From assembly GCA_964034945.1 (NCBI GenBank), contig OZ035960.1, positions 69,274,994 through 69,338,993 on the forward strand: a stretch of DNA of 64,000 nt, read 5' to 3'. Source of the stretch: Chrysopilus asiliformis (Eukaryota > Arthropoda > Insecta > Diptera > Rhagionidae). The notes beneath the pieces are model-generated. The model did no database searches. It had not been told where the DNA came from and was given only the letters and a program-made list of their open reading frames with translations. This document shows positions 34,367 to 46,671 of this stretch, piece by piece (within the stretch, counting starts at the first letter, position 1; each line of letters begins with the position of its first letter). Made by a program: the position numbers and the translations under genes.

Positions 34367-36143
34367 ACCCCTCTCAGAAATCGGTTTCCCATCAAAATTG
34401 GAAAAAGGGGCGTGGCCGAGTTAAGCCCCGCCCCCTCTCAGAAATCGATTTCCCATCAAAATTGGAAAAAGGCGCGTGGCCGAGTTAAGCCCCGCCCCCT
34501 CTCAGAAATCGATTTCCCATCAAAATTGGAAAAAGAAGCGTGGCCGAGTTAAGCCCCGCCCCCTCTCAGAAATTGATTTCCCATCAAAATTGGAAAAGGG
34601 GGCGTGGCCGAGTTAAGCCCCGCCCCCTCTCAGAAATCGATTTCCCATCAAAATTGGAAAAGGGGCGTGGCCGAGTTAAGCCCCGCCCCCTCTCAGAAAT
34701 CGATTTCCCATCAAAATTGGAAAAAGGGGCGTGGCCGAGTTAAGCCCCGCCCCCTCTCAGAAATCGATTTCCCATCAAAATTGGAAAAAGGGGCGTGGCC
34801 GAGTTAAGCCCCGCCCCCTCTCAGAAATCGATTTCCCATCAAAATTGGAAAAAGGGGCGTGGCCGAGTTAAGCCCCGCCCCCTCTCAGAAATCGATTTCC
34901 CATCAAAATTGGAAAAAGGGGACGGGCCTAGTTGAGCCCCGCCCCCTCAGAAATCGATTTCCCATCAAAATTGGAAAAAAGGGCGTGGCCGAGTTAAGCC
35001 CCGCCCCCTCTCAGAAATCGATTTCCCATCAAAATTGGAAAAAGGGGTGTGGCCGAGTTAAGCCCCGCCCCCTCTCAGAAATCGATTTCCCATCAAAATT
35101 GGAAAAAGGGGCGTGGCCGAGTTAAGCCCCGCCCCCTCTCAGAAATCGATTTCCCATCAAAATTGGAAAAAGGGGCGTGGCCGAGTTAAGCCCCGCCCCC
35201 TCTCAGAAATTGATTTCCCATCAAAATTGGAAAAAGGGGCGTGGCCGAGTTAAGCCCCGCCCCCTCTCAGAAATTGATTTCCCATCAAAATTGGAAAAGG
35301 GGGTGTGACCGAGTTAAGCCCCGCCCCCTCTCAGAAATCGATTTCCCATCAAAATTGGAAAAGGGGGTGTGACCGAGTTAAGCCCCGCCCCCTCTCAGAA
35401 ATCGATTTCCCATCAAAATTGGAAAAAGGGGCGTGGCCGAGTTAAGCCCCGCCCCCTCTCAGAAATCGATTTCCCATCAAAATTGGAAAAAGGGGCGTGG
35501 CCGAGTTAAGCCCCGCCCCCTCTCAGAAATCGATTTCCCATCAAAATTGAAAAAAGGGGCGTGGCCCCGCCCCCTCTCAGAAATCGATTTCTCATCAAAA
35601 TTGGAAAAAGGGGCGTGGCCGAGTTAAGCCCCGCCCCCTCTCAGAAATCGATTTCCCATAAAAATTGGAAAAAGGGGCGTGGCCGAGTTAAGCCCCGCCC
35701 CTCTCAGAAATCGATTTCCCGTCAAAATTGGAAAAAGGGGCGTGGCCGAGTTAAGCCCCGCCCCCTCTCAGAAATCGATTTCCCATCAAAATTGGAAAAA
35801 GGGGCGTGGCCGAGTTAAGCCCCGCCCCTCTCAGAAATCGATTTCCCATCAAAATTGGAAAAAGGGGCGTGGCCGAGTTAAGCCCCGCCCCCTCTCAGAA
35901 ATCGATTTCCCATCAAAATTGGAAAAGGGGGCGTGGCCGAGTTAAGCCCCGCCCCCTCTCAGAAATCGATTTCCCATCAAAATTGGAAAAAGGGGCGTGG
36001 CCGAGTTAAGCCCCGCCCCCTCTCAGAAATCGATTTCCCATCAAAATTGGAAAAAGGGGCGTGGCCGAGTTAAGCCCCGCCCCCTCTCAGAAATCGATTT
36101 CCCATCAAAATTGGAAAAAGGGGTGTGGCCGAGTTAAGCCCCG
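34367..36143 (+). repeat. Higher-order repeat copy, 28 monomers (1777 bp), sister of 22120-23768
   Basis: The marker order is the same as in the copy at 22120, including the rare CCCGTCAAAATT at 35720 (offset 12375). It differs by exactly 128 bp, because two monomers with ATTGATTT lie at about 35209 and 35273 where the sister has one, and TGTGACC occurs twice. The offset between the copies steps from 12247 to 12375 at this point. GACGGG is at 34922 and its flank reads GGCCTAG where others have GGCCGAG, a change private to this copy. Confidence 0.88.
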
Positions 36144-38520
36144 ACCCCTCTCAGAAATCGGTTTCCCATCAAAATTGGAAAAAGGGGCGTGGCCGAGTTA
36201 AGCCCCGCCCCCTCTCAGAAATCGATTTCCCATCAAAATTGGAAAAAGGCGCGTGGCCGAGTTAAGCCCCGCCCCCTCTCAGAAATCGATTTCCCATCAA
36301 AATTGGAAAAAGAAGCGTGGCCGAGTTAAGCCCCGCCCCCTCTCAGAAATTGATTTCCCATCAAAATTGGAAAAGGGGGCGTGGCCGAGTTAAGCCCCGC
36401 CCCCTCTCAGAAATCGATTTCCCATCAAAATTGGAAAAGGGGCGTGGCCGAGTTAAGCCCCACCCCCTCTCAGAAATCGATTTCCCATCAAAATTGGAAA
36501 AAGGGGCGTGGCCGAGTTAAGCCCCGCCCCCTCTCAGAAATCGATTTCCCATCAAAATTGGAAAAAGGGGCGTGGCCGAGTTAAGCCCCGCCCCCTCTCA
36601 GAAATCGATTTCCCATCAAAATTGGAAAAAGGGGACGGGCCGAGTTGAGCCCCGCCCCGTCAGAAATCGATTTCCCATCAAAATTGGAAAAAAGGGCGTG
36701 GCCGAGTTAAGCCCCGCCCCCTCTCAGAAATCGATTTCCCATCAAAATTGGAAAAAGGGGTGTGGCCGAGTTAAGCCCCGCCCCCTCTCAGAAATCGATT
36801 TCCCATCAAAATTGGAAAAAGGGCCGTGGCCGAGTTAAGCCCCGCCCCCTCTCAGAAATCGATTTCCCATCAAAATTGGAAAAAGGGGCGTGGCCGAGTT
36901 CAGCCCCGCCCCCTCTCAGAAATCGATTTCCCATCAAAATTGGAAAAGGGGGTGTGACCGAGTTAAGCCCCGCCCCCTCTCAGAAATCGATTTACCATCA
37001 AAATTGGAAAAAGGGGTGTGGCCGAGTTAAGCCCCGCCCCCTCTCAGAAATCGATTTCCCATCAAAATTGGAAAAAGGGCCGTGGCCGAGTTAAGCCCCG
37101 CCCCCTCTCAGAAATCGATTTCCCATCAAAATTGGAAAAAGGGGCGTGGCCGAGTTAAGCCCCGCCCCCTCTCAGAAATCGATTTCCCATCAAAATTGGA
37201 AAAAGGGGCGTGGCCGAGTTAAGCCCCGCCCCCTCTCAGAAATCGATTTCCCATCAAAATTGGAAAAAGGGGCGTGGCCGAGTTAAGCCCCGCCCCCTCT
37301 CAGAAATCGATTTCCCATCAAAATTGGAAAAAGGCGCGTGGCCGAGTTAAGCCCCGCCCCCTCTCAGAAATCGATTTCCCATCAAAATTGGAAAAAGGGG
37401 CGTGGCCGAGTTAAGCCCCGCCCCCTCTCAGAAATCGATTTCCCATCAAAATTGGAAAAAGGGGCGTGGCCGAGTTAAGCCCCGCCCCCTCTCAGAAATC
37501 GATTTCCCATCAAAATTGGAAAAAGGGGCGTGGCCGATTAAGCCCCGCCCCCTCTCAGAAATCGATTTCCCATCAAAATTGGAAAAGGGGGTGTGACCGA
37601 GTTAAGCCCCGCCCCCTCTCAGAAATCGATTTCCCATCAAAATTGGAAAAAGGGGCGTGGCCGAGTTAAGCCCCGCCCCCTCTCAGAAATCGATTTCCCA
37701 TCAAAATTGGAAAAAGGGGCGTGGCCGAGTTAAGCCCCGCCCCCTCTCAGAAATTAATTTCCCATCAAAATTGAAAAAAGGGGCGTAGCCCCGCCCCCTC
37801 TCAGAAATCGATTTCTCATCAAAATTGGAAAAAGGGGCGTGGCCGAGTTAAGCCCCGCCCCCTCTCAGAAATCGATTTCCCATAAAAATTGGAAAAAGGG
37901 GCGTGGCCGAGTTAAGCCCCGCCCCTCTCAGAAATCGATTTCCCATCAAAATTGGAAAAAGGGGCGTGGCCGAGTTAAGCCCCGCCCCCTCTCAGAAATC
38001 GATTTCCCATCAAAATTGGAAAAAGGGGCGTGGCCGAGTTAAGCCCCGCCCCCTCTCAGAAATTGATTTCCCATCAAAATTGGAAAAAGGGGCGTGGCCG
38101 AGTTAAGCCCCGCCCCCTCTCAGAAATCGATTTCCCATCAAAATTGGAAAAGGGGGCGTGGCCGAGTTAAGCCCCGCCCCCTCTCAGAAATCGATTTCCC
38201 ATCAAAATTGGAAAAAGGGGCGTGGCCGAGTTAAGCCCCGCCCCCTCTCAGAAATCGATTTCCCATCAAAATTGGAAAAAGGGGCGTGGCCGAGTTAAGC
38301 CCCGCCCCCTCTCAGAAATCGATTTCCCATCAAAATTGGAAAAGGGGCGTGGCCGAGTTAAGCCCCGCCCCCTCTCAGAAATCGATTTCCCATCAAAATT
38401 GGAAAAAGGGGCGTGGCCGAGTTAAGCCCCGCCCCCTCTCAGAAATCGATTTCCCATCAAAATTGGAAAAAGGGGCGTGGCCGAGTTAAGCCCCGCCCCC
38501 TCTCAGAAATCGATTTCCCA

Positions 38521-39414
38521 TCAAAATTGGAAAAAGGGGCGTGGTCGAGTTAAGCCCCGCCCCCTCTCAGAAATCGATTTCCCATCAAAATTGGAAAAAG
38601 GGGCGTGGCCGAGTTAAGCCCCGCCCCCTCTCAGAAATCGATTTCCCATCAAAATTGGAATAAGGGGCGTGGCGGAGTTAAGCCCCGCCCCCTCCCAGAA
38701 ATCGATTTCCCATCAAAATTGGAAAAAGGGGCGTGGCCGAGTTAAGCCCCGCCCCCTCTCAGAAATCGATTTCCCATCAAAATTGGAAAAGGGGCGTGGC
38801 CGAGTTAAGCCCCGCCCCCTCTCAGAAATCGATTTCCCATCAAAATTGGAAAAAGGGGCGTGGCCGAGTTAAGCCCCGCCCCCTCTCAGAAATCGATTTC
38901 CCATCAAAATTGGAAAAAGGGGCGTGGCCGAGTTAAGCCCCGCCCCCTCTCAGAAATCGATTTCCCATCAAAATTGGAAAAAGGGGCGTGGTCGAGTTAA
39001 GCCCCGCCCCCTCTCAGAAATCGATTTCCCATCAAAATTGGAAAAAGGGGCGTGGCCGAGTTAAGCCCCGCCCCCTCTCAGAAATCGATTTCCCATCAAA
39101 ATTGGAATAAGGGGCGTGGCGGAGTTAAGCCCCGCCCCCTCCCAGAAATCGATTTCCCATCAAAATTGGAAAAAGGGGCGTGGCCGAGTTAAGCTCCGCC
39201 CCCTCTCAGAAATCGATTTCCCATCAAAATTGGAAAAAGGGGCGTGGCCGAGTTAAGCCCCGCCCCCTCTCAGAAATCGATTTCCCATCAAAATTGGAAA
39301 AAGGGGCGTGGCCGAGTTAAGCCCCGCCCCCTCAGAAATTAATTTCCCATCAAAATTGGAAAAAGGGGCGTGGCCGATTAAGCCCCGCCCCCTCTCAGAA
39401 ATCGATTTCCCATC
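38521..39414 (+). repeat. 447-bp tandem duplication (7 monomers, two copies)
   Basis: GTGGTCGAG occurs at 38545 and 38992, and GGAATAAGG with GGCGGAG and CTCCCAG at 38661 and 39108, both at offset 447. 447 is 7 x 64 minus 1, and the one-base loss is the A4G4 63-mer at about 38790. The second copy has AAGCTCC after CTCCCAG while the first does not, so they are not identical. The outer limits are approximate. Confidence 0.85.
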
Positions 39415-41336
39415 AAAATTGGAAAAGGGGGTGTGACCGAGTTAAGCCCCGCCCCCTCTCAGAAATCGATTTCCCATCAAAATTGGAAAAAGGGGTGTGG
39501 CCGAGTTAAGCCCCGCCCCCTCTCAGAAATCGATTTCCCATCAAAATTGGAAAAAGGGCCGTAGCCGAGTTAAGCCCCGCCCCCTCTCAGAAATCGATTT
39601 CCCATCAAAATTGGAAAAAGGGGCGTGGCCGAGTTAAGCCCCGCCCCCTCTCAGAAATCGATTTCCCATCAAAATTGGAAAAAGGCGCGTGGCCGAGTTA
39701 AGCCCCGCCCCCTCTCAGAAATCGATTTCCCATCAAAATTGGAAAAAGGGGCGTGGCCGAGTTAAGCCCCGCCCCCTCTCAGAAATCGATTTCCCATCAA
39801 AATTGGAAAAAGGGGCGTGGCCGAGTTAAGCCCCGCCCCCTCAGAAATCGATTTCCCATCAAAATTGGAAAAAGGGGCGTGGCCGAGTTAAGCCCCGCCC
39901 CCTCTCAGAAATCGATTTCCCATCAAAATTGGAAAAAGGGGCGTGGCCGATTAAGCCCCGCCCCCTCTCAGAAATCGATTTCCCATCAAAATTGGAAAAA
40001 GGGGCGTGGCCGAGTTAAGCCCCGCCCCCTCTCAGAAATCGATTTCCCATCAAAATTGGAAAAAGGGGCGTGGCCGAGTTAAGCCCCGCCCCCTCTCAGA
40101 AATCGATTTCCCATCAAAATTGGAAAAAGGGGCGTGGCCGAGTTAAGCCCCGCCCCCTCTCAGAAATTAATTTCCCATCAAAATTGAAAAAAGGGGCGTG
40201 GCCCCGCCCCCACTCAGAAATCGATTTCTCATCAAAATTGGAAAAAGGGGCGTGGCCGAGTTAAGCCCCGCCCCCTCTCAGAAATCGATTTCCCATAAAA
40301 ATTGGAAAAAGGGGCGTGGCCGAGTTAAGCCCCGCCCCTCTCAGAAATCGATTTCCCATCAAAATTGGAAAAAGGGGCGTGGCCGAGTTAAGCCCCGCCC
40401 CCTCTCAGAAATCGATTTCCCATCAAAATTGGAAAAGGGGCGTGGCCGAGTTAAGCCCCGCCCCCTCTCAGAAATCGATTTCCCATCAAAATTGGAAAAA
40501 GGGGCGTGGCCGAGTTAAGCCCCGCCCCCTCTCAGAAATCGATTTCCCATCAAAATTGGAAAAAGGGGCGTGGCCGAGTTAAGCCCCGCCCCCTCTCAGA
40601 AATCGATTTCCCATCAAAATTGGAAAAAGGGGCGTGGTCGAGTTAAGCCCCGCCCCCTCTCAGAAATCGATTTCTCATCAAAATTGGAAAAAGGGGCGTG
40701 GCCGAGTTAAGCCCCGCCCCCTCTCAGAAATCGATTTCCCATCAAAATTGGAAAAAGGGGCGTGGCCGAGTTAAGCCCCGCCCCTCTCAGAAATCGATTT
40801 CCCATCAAAATTGGAAAAAGGGGCGTGGCCGAGTTAAGCCCCGCCCCCTCTCAGAAATCGATTTCCCATCAAAATTGGAAAAGGGGGCGTGGCCGAGTTA
40901 AGCCCCGCCCCCTCTCAGAAATCGATTTCCCATCAAAATTGGAAAAAGGGGCGTGGCCGAGTTAAGCCCCGCCCCCTCTCAGAAATCGATTTCCCATCAA
41001 AATTGGAAAAAGGGGCGTGGCCGAGTTAAGCCCCGCCCCCTCTCAGAAATCGATTTCTCATCAAAATTGGAAAAAGGGGTGTGGCCGAGTTAAGCCCCGA
41101 CCCCTCTCAGAAATCGGTTTCCCATCAAAATTGGAAAAAGGGGCGTGGCCGAGTTAAGCCCCGCCCCCTCTCAGAAATCGATTTCCCATTAAAATTGGAA
41201 AAAGGCGCGTGGCCGAGTTAAGCCCCGCCCCCTCTCAGAAATCGATTTCCCATCAAAATTGGAAAAAGGGGCGTGGCCGAGTTAAGCCCCGCCCCCTCTC
41301 AGAAATTGATTTCCCATCAAAATTGGAAAAGGGGGC

Positions 41337-43754
41337 GTGGCCGAGTTAAGCCCCGCCCCCTCTCAGAAATCGATTTCCCATCAAAATTGGAAAAGGGGCG
41401 TGGCCGAGTTAAGCCCCGCCCCCTCTCAGAAATCGATTTCCCATCAAAATTGGAAAAAGGGGCGTGGCCGAGTTAAGCCCCGCCCCCTCTCAGAAATCGA
41501 TTTCCCATCAAAATTGGAAAAGGGGGTGTGACCGAGTTAAGCCCCGCCCCCTCTCAGAAATCGATTTCCCATCAAAATTGGAAAAAGGGGCGTGGCCGAG
41601 TTAAGCCCCGCCCCCTCTCAGAAATCGATTTCCCATCAAAATTGGAAAAAGGGGCGTGGCCGAGTTAAGCCCCGCCCCCTCTCAGAAATCGATTTCCCAT
41701 CAAAATTGGAAAAAGGGGCGTGGCCGAGTTAAGCCCCGCCCCCTCTCAGAAATTAATTTCCCATCAAAATTGGAAAAAGGGGCGTGGCCGATTAAGCCCC
41801 GCCCCCTCTCAGAAATCGATTTCCCATCAAAATTGGAAAAGGGGGTGTGACCGAGTTAAGCCCCGCCCCCTCTCAGAAATCGATTTCCCATCAAAATTGG
41901 AAAAAGGGGCGTGGCCCCGCCCCCTCTCAGAAATCGATTTCTCATCAAAATTGGAAAAAGGGGCGTGACCGAGTTAAGCCCCGCCCCCTCTCAGAAATCG
42001 ATTTCCCATCAAAATTGGAAAAAGGGGCGTGGCCGAGTTAAGCCCCGCCCCTCTCAGAAATCGATTTCCCATCAAAATTGGAAAAAGGGGCGTGGCCGAG
42101 TTAAGCCCCGCCCCCTCTCAGAAATCGATTTCCCATCAAAATTGGAAAAGGGGGCGTGGCCGAGTTAAGCCCCGCCCCCTCTCAGAAATCGATTTCCCAT
42201 CAAAATTGGAAAAAGGGGCGTGGCCGAGTTAAGCCCCGCCCCCTCTCAGAAATCGATTTCCCATCAAAATTGGAAAAAGGGGCGTGGCCGAGTTAAGCCC
42301 CGCCCCCTCTCAGAAATCGATTTCCCATCAAAATTGGAAAAAGGGGTGTGGCCGAGTTAAGCCCCGACCCCTCTCAGAAATCGGTTTCCCATCAAAATTG
42401 GAAAAAGGGGCGTGGCCGAGTTAAGCCCCGCCCCCTCTCAGAAATCGATTTCCCATCAAAATTGGAAAAAGGCGCGTGGCCGAGTTAAGCCCCGCCCCCT
42501 CTCAGAAATCGATTTCCCATCAAAATTGGAAAAAGAAGCGTGGCCGATTAAGCCCCGCCCCCTCTCAGAAATTGATTTCCCATCAAAATTGGAAAAAGGG
42601 GCGTGGCCGAGTTAAGCCCCGCCCCCTCTCAGAAATCGATTTCCCATCAAAATTGGAAAAAGGGGCGTGGCCGATTAAGCCCCGCCCCCTCTCAGAAATC
42701 GATTTCCCATCAAAATTGGAAAAAGGGGCGTGGCCGAGTTAAGCCCCGCCCCCTCTCAGAAATCGATTTCCCATCAAAATTGGAAAAAGGGGCGTGGCCG
42801 AGTTAAGCCCCGCCCCCTCTCAGAAATCGATTTCCCATCAAAATTGGAAAAAGGGGCGTGGCCGAGTTAAGCCCCGCCCCCTCTCAGAAATTAATTTCCC
42901 ATCAAAATTGAAAAAAGGGGCGTGGCCCCGCCCCCACTCAGAAATCGATTTCTCATCAAAATTGGAAAAAGGGGCGTGGCCGAGTTAAGCCCCGCCCCCT
43001 CTCAGAAATCGATTTCCCATCAAAATTGGAAAAGGGGCGTGGCCGAGTTAAGCCCCGCCCCCTCTCAGAAATCGATTTCCCATCAAAATTGGAAAAAGGG
43101 GCGTGGCCGAGTTAAGCCCCGCCCCCTCTCAGAAATCGATTTCCCATCAAAATTGGAAAAAGGGGCGTGGCCGAGTTAAGCCCCGCCCCCTCTCAGAAAT
43201 CGATTTCCCATCAAAATTGGAAAAAGGGGCGTGGTCGAGTTAAGCCCCGCCCCCTCTCAGAAATCGATTTCCCATCAAAATTGGAAAAAGGGGCGTGGCC
43301 GAGTTAAGCCCCGCCCCCTCTCAGAAATCGATTTCCCATCAAAATTGGAAAAAGGGGCGTGGCCGAGTTAAGCCCCGCCCCCTCTCAGAAATCGATTTCC
43401 CATCAAAATTGGAATAAGGGGCGTGGCGGAGTTAAGCCCCGCCCCCTCCCAGAAATCGATTTCCCATCAAAATTGGAAAAAGGGGCGTGGCCGAGTTAAG
43501 CTCCGCCCCCTCTCAGAAATCGATTTCCCATCAAAATTGGAAAAAGGGGCGTGGCCGAGTTAAGCCCCGCCCCTCTCAGAAATCGATTTCCCATCAAAAT
43601 TGGAAAAGGGGGTGTGACCGAGTTAAGCCCCGCCCCCTCTCAGAAATCGATTTCCCATCAAAATTGGAAAAAGGGGCGTGGCCGAGTTAAGCCCCGCCCC
43701 CTCTCAGAAATCGATTTCCCATCAAAATTGGAAAAAGGGGCGTGGCCGAGTTAA
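41337..43754 (+). repeat. Copy 1 of a 2.8-2.9 kb segmental duplication
   Basis: Its partner is 44189-46671. Offsets are 2852 at 41656-41911, 2790 at 42603-42922 and 2917 at 43487-43551, so three tracts are separated by gains or losses of one or two monomers. Shared cassettes: ATTAATTT, GATTAAG, TGTGACC, the 54-mer, CCCCACTCAG and the GGAATAAGG haplotype. Boundaries are approximate. Confidence 0.8.
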
Positions 43755-44188
43755 GCCCCGCCCCCTCTCAGAAATCGATTTCCCATCAAAATTGGAAAAA
43801 GAAGCGTGGCCGAGTTAAGCCCCGCCCCCTCTCAGAAATTGATTTCCCATCAAAATTGGAAAAGGGGGCGTGGCCGAGTTAAGCCCCGCCCCCTCTCAGA
43901 AATCGATTTCCCATCAAAATTGGAAAAGGGGCGTGGCCGAGTTAAGCCCCGCCCCCTCTCAGAAATCGATTTCCCATCAAAATTGGAAAAGGGGGTGTGA
44001 CCGAGTTAAGCCCCGCCCCCTCTCAGAAATCGATTTCCCATCAAAATTGGAAAAAGGGGCGTGGCCGAGTTAAGCCCCGCCCCCTCTCAGAAATCGATTT
44101 CCCATCAAAATTGGAAAAAGGGGCGTGGCCGAGTTAAGCCCCGCCCCCTCTCAGAAATCGATTTCCCATCAAAATTGGAAAAAGGGGC

Positions 44189-46671
44189 GTGGCCGAGTTA
44201 AGCCCCGCCCCCTCTCAGAAATCGATTTCCCATCAAAATTGGAAAAGGGGCGTGGCCGAGTTAAGCCCCGCCCCCTCTCAGAAATCGATTTCCCATCAAA
44301 ATTGGAAAAAGGGGCGTGGCCGAGTTAAGCCCCGCCCCCTCTCAGAAATCGATTTCCCATCAAAATTGGAAAAGGGGGTGTGACCGAGTTAAGCCCCGAC
44401 CCCTCTCAGAAATCGGTTTCCCATCAAAATTGGAAAAAGGGGCGTGGCCGAGTTAAGCCCCGCCCCCTCTCAGAAATCGATTTCCCATCAAAATTGGAAA
44501 AAGGGGCGTGGCCGAGTTAAGCCCCGCCCCCTCTCAGAAATCGATTTCCCATCAAAATTGGAAAAAGGGGCGTGGCCGAGTTAAGCCCCGCCCCCTCTCA
44601 GAAATTAATTTCCCATCAAAATTGGAAAAAGGGGCGTGGCCGATTAAGCCCCGCCCCCTCTCAGAAATCGATTTCCCATCAAAATTGGAAAAGGGGGTGT
44701 GACCGAGTTAAGCCCCGCCCCCTCTCAGAAATCGATTTCCCATCAAAATTGGAAAAAGGGGCGTGGCCCCGCCCCCTCTCAGAAATCGATTTCTCATCAA
44801 AATTGGAAAAAGGGGCGTGGCCGAGTTAAGCCCCGCCCCCTCTCAGAAATCGATTTCCCATCAAAATTGGAAAAAGGGGCGTGGCCGAGTTAAGCCCCGC
44901 CCCCTCTCAGAAATCGATTTCCCATCAAAATTGGAAAAGGGGGCGTGGCCGAGTTAAGCCCCGCCCCCTCTCAGAAATCGATTTCCCATCAAAATTGGAA
45001 AAAGGGGCGTGGCCGAGTTAAGCCCCGCCCCCTCTCAGAAATCGATATCCCATCAAAATTGGAAAAAGGGGCGTGGCCGAGTTAAGCCCCGCCCCCTCTC
45101 AGAAATCGATTTCCCATCAAAATTGGAAAAAGGGGTGTGGCCGAGTTAAGCCCCGACCCCTCTCAGAAATCGGTTTCCCATCAAAATTGGAAAAAGGGGC
45201 GTGGCCGAGTTAAGCCCCGCCCCCTCTCAGAAATCGATTTCCCATCAAAATTGGAAAAAGGGGCGTGGCCGAGTTAAGCCCCGCCCCCTCTCAGAAATCG
45301 ATTTCCCATCAAAATTGGAAAAAGAAGCGTGGCCGAGTTAAGCCCCGCCCCCTCTCAGAAATTGATTTCCCATCAAAATTGGAAAAAGGGGCGTGGCCGA
45401 GTTAAGCCCCGCCCCCTCTCAGAAATCGATTTCCCATCAAAATTGGAAAAAGGGGCGTGGCCGATTAAGCCCCGCCCCCTCTCAGAAATCGATTTCCCAT
45501 CAAAATTGGAAAAAGGGGCGTGGCCGAGTTAAGCCCCGCCCCCTCTCAGAAATCGATTTCCCATCAAAATTGGAAAAAGGGGCGTGGCCGAGTTAAGCCC
45601 CGCCCCCTCTCAGAAATCGATTTCCCATCAAAATTGGAAAAAGGGGCGTGGCCGAGTTAAGCCCCGCCCCCTCTCAGAAATTAATTTCCCATCAAAATTG
45701 AAAAAAGGGGCGTGGCCCCGCCCCCACTCAGAAATCGATTTCTCATCAAAATTGGAAAAAGGGGCGTGGCCGAGTTAAGCCCCGCCCCCTCTCAGAAATC
45801 GATTTCCCATAAAAATTGGAAAAAGGGGCGTGGCCGAGTTAAGCCCCGCCCCTCTCAGAAATCGATTTCCCATCAAAATTGGAAAAAGGGGCGTGGCCGA
45901 GTTAAGCCCCGCCCCCTCTCAGAAATCGATTTCCCATCAAAATTGGAAAAGGGGCGTGGCCGAGTTAAGCCCCGCCCCCTCTCAGAAATCGATTTCCCAT
46001 CAAAATTGGAAAAAGGGGCGTGGCCGAGTTAAGCCCCGCCCCCTCTCAGAAATCGATTTCCCATCAAAATTGGAAAAAGGGGCGTGGCCGAGTTAAGCCC
46101 CGCCCCCTCTCAGAAATCGATTTCCCATCAAAATTGGAAAAAGGGGCGTGGTCGAGTTAAGCCCCGCCCCCTCTCAGAAATCGATTTCCCATCAAAATTG
46201 GAAAAAGGGGCGTTGGCGAGTTAAGCCCCGCCCCCTCTCAGAAATCGATTTCCCATCAAAATTGGAAAAAGGGGCGTGGCCGAGTTAAGCCCCGCCCCCT
46301 CTCAGAAATCGATTTCCCATCAAAATTGGAATAAGGGGCGTGGCGGAGTTAAGCCCCGCCCCCTCCCAGAAATCGATTTCCCATCAAAATTGGAAAAAGG
46401 GGCGTGGCCGAGTTAAGCTCCGCCCCCTCTCAGAAATCGATTTCCCATCAAAATTGGAAAAAGGGGCGTGGCCGAGTTAAGCCCCGCCCCTCTCAGAAAT
46501 CGATTTCCCATCAAAATTGGAAAAGGGGGTGTGACCGAGTTAAGCCCCGCCCCCTCTCAGAAATCGATTTCCCATCAAAATTGGAAAAAGGGGCGTGGCC
46601 GAGTTAAGCCCCGCCCCCTCTCAGAAATCGATTTCCCATCAAAATTGGAAAAAGGGGCGTGGCCGAGTTAA
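44189..46671 (+). repeat. Copy 2 of the 2.8-2.9 kb segmental duplication
   Basis: This is the partner of 41337-43754. It contains two extra monomers near 45.8-45.9 kb (CATAAAAATT and a 63-mer) that copy 1 lacks; the same pair is present in the related block 40198-40582 at offset 5514. Near 46214 it has a private GGCGTTGGCGAG. A third, looser copy of its left part lies at 47808-48068 (offset 3300). Confidence 0.8.

Larger units (their letters stand above)
25971..37825 (+). repeat. Large tandem block B (about 11.9 kb), copy of block A
   Basis: Markers matching block A in order: GCAACGCCCC with CCCCCACTCAG (25985), the CGACCCC triplet (26363, 26427 and 26747), the A4G5, ATTAATTT, GATTAAG cassette (33202-33660, partner 20901-21359, offset 12301), CCCGTCAAAATT (35720), CCCCGTCAG (36660) and GTAGCCCC (37790). 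Internally it differs: it carries an extra copy of the CGACCCC triplet (29212, 29276 and 29596, offset 2849 from its own first) and private lineages at 30.3-32.1 kb. Just past its end the sequence matches 10.46-11.13 kb at offset 27355. Confidence 0.72.
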
